A stretch of 6,190 nucleotides of DNA, from the NCBI GenBank assembly GCA_030623545.1, contig JAUXLW010000080.1, positions 1 to 6,190 on the forward strand. Reading direction: 5' to 3'. Origin of the DNA: Acidimicrobiia bacterium. Lineage in GTDB: Bacteria > Actinomycetota > Acidimicrobiia > Spongiisociales > SHLN01. Position 1 is the first letter of the stretch. The number at the start of each line of letters is the position of its first letter. Below the pieces are notes generated by a model, which saw only the letters and a list, made by a program, of their open reading frames with translations, made no database searches and was not told the origin of the DNA. Both the position numbers and the translations under genes were made by a program. Shown one piece after another: positions 4,745-6,190 of this stretch.

Positions 4745-6190
4745 AGGTTCGCTTCCCGGGGGGCCAGCGGGTTATCACGACGTCGCGGTAGTCGATCCTG
4801 GGGTCGCCGTCGGTCTGGTAGGCCAGCGAGTGGTTGAGGAAACGCTCATCATCCCGCTCGGGGTGGTCGGTACGCTGATGGGAGCCCCGCGACTCCGTCC
4901 GGGCGAGGGCACTGTGCGCAATCGCCTCTCCCACATCCAGCATGCACTCCAATTCGAGCGCTGCGGTCAATTCGTAGTTGAAGGTCCGGCTCGTATCGGT
5001 CAGCTTCACGTTCTCGAAGCGCTGCTTCAAGTTTCGGATCGTGTCACAGGCCTGCTGGAGAGAGGACTCGTCACGGAAGATGCCGGCCCCTTCCTCCAGT
5101 GCGTCGCCAAGGCTCGACCGCAGCCCGGCGACTGTTTCGCCTCCACCGGCTCCGGGCGATAGCCATTCCGTAATACGCTGCCTCTCGGCTTCCTGCTCGG
5201 TCCGTAACGCAGCCAGCGAAACGTCCGGGGCTTCGCCGGCAAAGCGGGCGGCCGACCTGGCGGCTCTGGCGCCGTACACCAGCAGCTCAGTCAGGGAATT
5301 CGAGCCCAGCCGATTGGCGCCATTGACGCTGACACAAGCACACTCGCCGGCGGCAAAGAGCCCCGGCTGCAATGTCCGGGCCTCCACGTCGGTATCGATT
5401 CCCCCCATCATGTAGTGGACCACGGTACGCACCGGAATGGGCTCGGTGACGGGGTCGATTCCAACGTAACGTACGGCCAGTTCCCGCACCATCGGGATCT
5501 TCCTCGTGATGGTCCGCTCACCCAGGTGTGTCAGATCGAGGTTGACGTAGTCGCCGTGCGGTCCCTCGATCGTGCGCCCCTTCTCCCGCTCGTGGATAAA
5601 CGCCTGCGACAGACGGTCACGAGGGCCGAGCTCCATTGTTCGCTTTTGCGGGTGGTGGGGATCGTCAAGCTCGAGGGGCTCGCCGAGGTCGTAATCCTGC
5701 AGATATCGATAGCCGTCCCGATTGACGAGGACGCCACCTTCTCCCCTGGCCGCCTCGGTAATCAGGATGCCGGTCCCCGGCAAACCGGTCGGATGATATT
5801 GGACGAACTCCATGTCCTTGAGTGGAACCCCGGCCCGGTAGGCCAGGGCCATGCCGTCACCGGTCTTGATGTTCGAATTCGTCGTGAATGGGTACACCCG
5901 CCCGGCCCCACCGGTGCAGAGGATGACGGCTCTGGCGCCGATGGCGTGCACTTCGCCGCTTTTCAGCTCGATAGCAGTCACCCCGTGGGGCCGGCCATCC
6001 TCCAGCACCAGGCTCGTCACAAACCACTCGTCGTAGCGGACGATGGAGTTGAACTTCAACGAGGTCTGGAAAAGGCTGTGGAGCATGTGAAAACCCGTCT
6101 TGTCGGCCGCGTACCAGGTCCTCTCGGTTTGCATGCCGCCAAAGGGCCGCACGGCAACTTCGCCCTCCGGCTCCCGGCTCCAGGGACACC
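4731..6190 (-). CDS. frdA: Fumarate reductase flavoprotein subunit (N-terminus outside window)
   Basis: About 486 codons of the catalytic subunit that interconverts fumarate and succinate; the FAD-binding N-terminus with the GxGxxG motif and flavin-attaching His lies beyond the right edge. The visible part begins CPWSREPEGEVAVRPFGGM, which matches the same region of E. coli FrdA, and similarity is strong throughout: ERTWYAADKTGFHMLH, CTGGAGRVY, MEFVQYHPTGLPGTGILITE, ELGPRDRLSQAF, HYMMGGIDTD and GANRLGSNSL. Expected catalytic residues are present: His in QYHPTG (codon at 5793-5795), the proton-shuttle Arg in GPRD (5616-5618), His in HYMMGG (5415-5417) and Arg in NRLGSNS (5310-5312). The end has AHSALARTESRGSHQRTDHP, which includes the conserved ARTESRG, and closes PPGKRTYGTD. 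The gene leads the cluster, so any promoter is outside the window. Direction of catalysis in the cell (fumarate reduction or succinate oxidation) cannot be told from sequence. Confidence 0.96.
   Translation of the reverse strand, partial: CPWSREPEGEVAVRPFGGMQTERTWYAADKTGFHMLHSLFQTSLKFNSIVRYDEWFVTSLVLEDGRPHGVTAIELKSGEVHAIGARAVILCTGGAGRVYPFTTNSNIKTGDGMALAYRAGVPLKDMEFVQYHPTGLPGTGILITEAARGEGGVLVNRDGYRYLQDYDLGEPLELDDPHHPQKRTMELGPRDRLSQAFIHEREKGRTIEGPHGDYVNLDLTHLGERTITRKIPMVRELAVRYVGIDPVTEPIPVRTVVHYMMGGIDTDVEARTLQPGLFAAGECACVSVNGANRLGSNSLTELLVYGARAARSAARFAGEAPDVSLAALRTEQEAERQRITEWLSPGAGGGETVAGLRSSLGDALEEGAGIFRDESSLQQACDTIRNLKQRFENVKLTDTSRTFNYELTAALELECMLDVGEAIAHSALARTESRGSHQRTDHPERDDERFLNHSLAYQTDGDPRIDYRDVVITRWPPGKRTYGTD

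Overview
The DNA is GC-rich with closely packed, overlapping genes and several GTG starts. With a crotonyl-CoA carboxylase/reductase, a CO-dehydrogenase-type iron-sulfur subunit and an frdABCD operon, it looks like a high-GC bacterium, plausibly an actinomycete-like lineage such as Acidimicrobiia. That placement is inference from gene content and style. All intact genes lie on the minus strand; the plus strand carries only remnants and a tRNA fragment.

Left part (1-830). Positions 1-241 hold the N-terminal 80 codons of a [2Fe-2S] small subunit of the CO dehydrogenase / xanthine dehydrogenase family, running off the left edge. Upstream of its start is a stretch with no recognisable gene (251-529) except a perfect 11-bp hairpin, and then the frameshifted 3' end of an IS630-family transposase (530-790, plus strand).

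Middle part (814-2720). A complete crotonyl-CoA carboxylase/reductase gene (ccr, 814-2055) sits alone between zones of decay. It carries Asp where the family's CO2-pocket Glu is expected. Upstream of it are the 5' stub of a D-2-hydroxyacid dehydrogenase with a one-base deletion (minus strand), then a frameshifted piece of a collagen-like / calcium-repeat surface protein (plus strand), and then the 3' part of a tRNA-Leu(TAG) gene (2659-2713), which starts at the anticodon arm and has no 5' half. A 3' tRNA fragment of this kind is typical of the scar of an integrase attachment site. If that is right, the material to its left, including ccr and the CO-dehydrogenase-type gene, belongs to an island, and the frd operon to its right is the original chromosome.

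Right part (2741-6190). A five-gene minus-strand cluster reads frdA (N-terminus outside the window), frdB, frdC, frdD and a TPR-like protein of unknown function. Neighbouring frd genes overlap by 8-19 bases, and the TPR gene follows after a 12-base gap. The four Frd proteins form a membrane quinol:fumarate reductase of the E. coli type: flavoprotein, three-cluster iron-sulfur protein and two small membrane anchors. No complete new system is visible. The points most worth following up are the tRNA fragment, the Asp in the Ccr pocket and the TPR protein attached to the frd operon.
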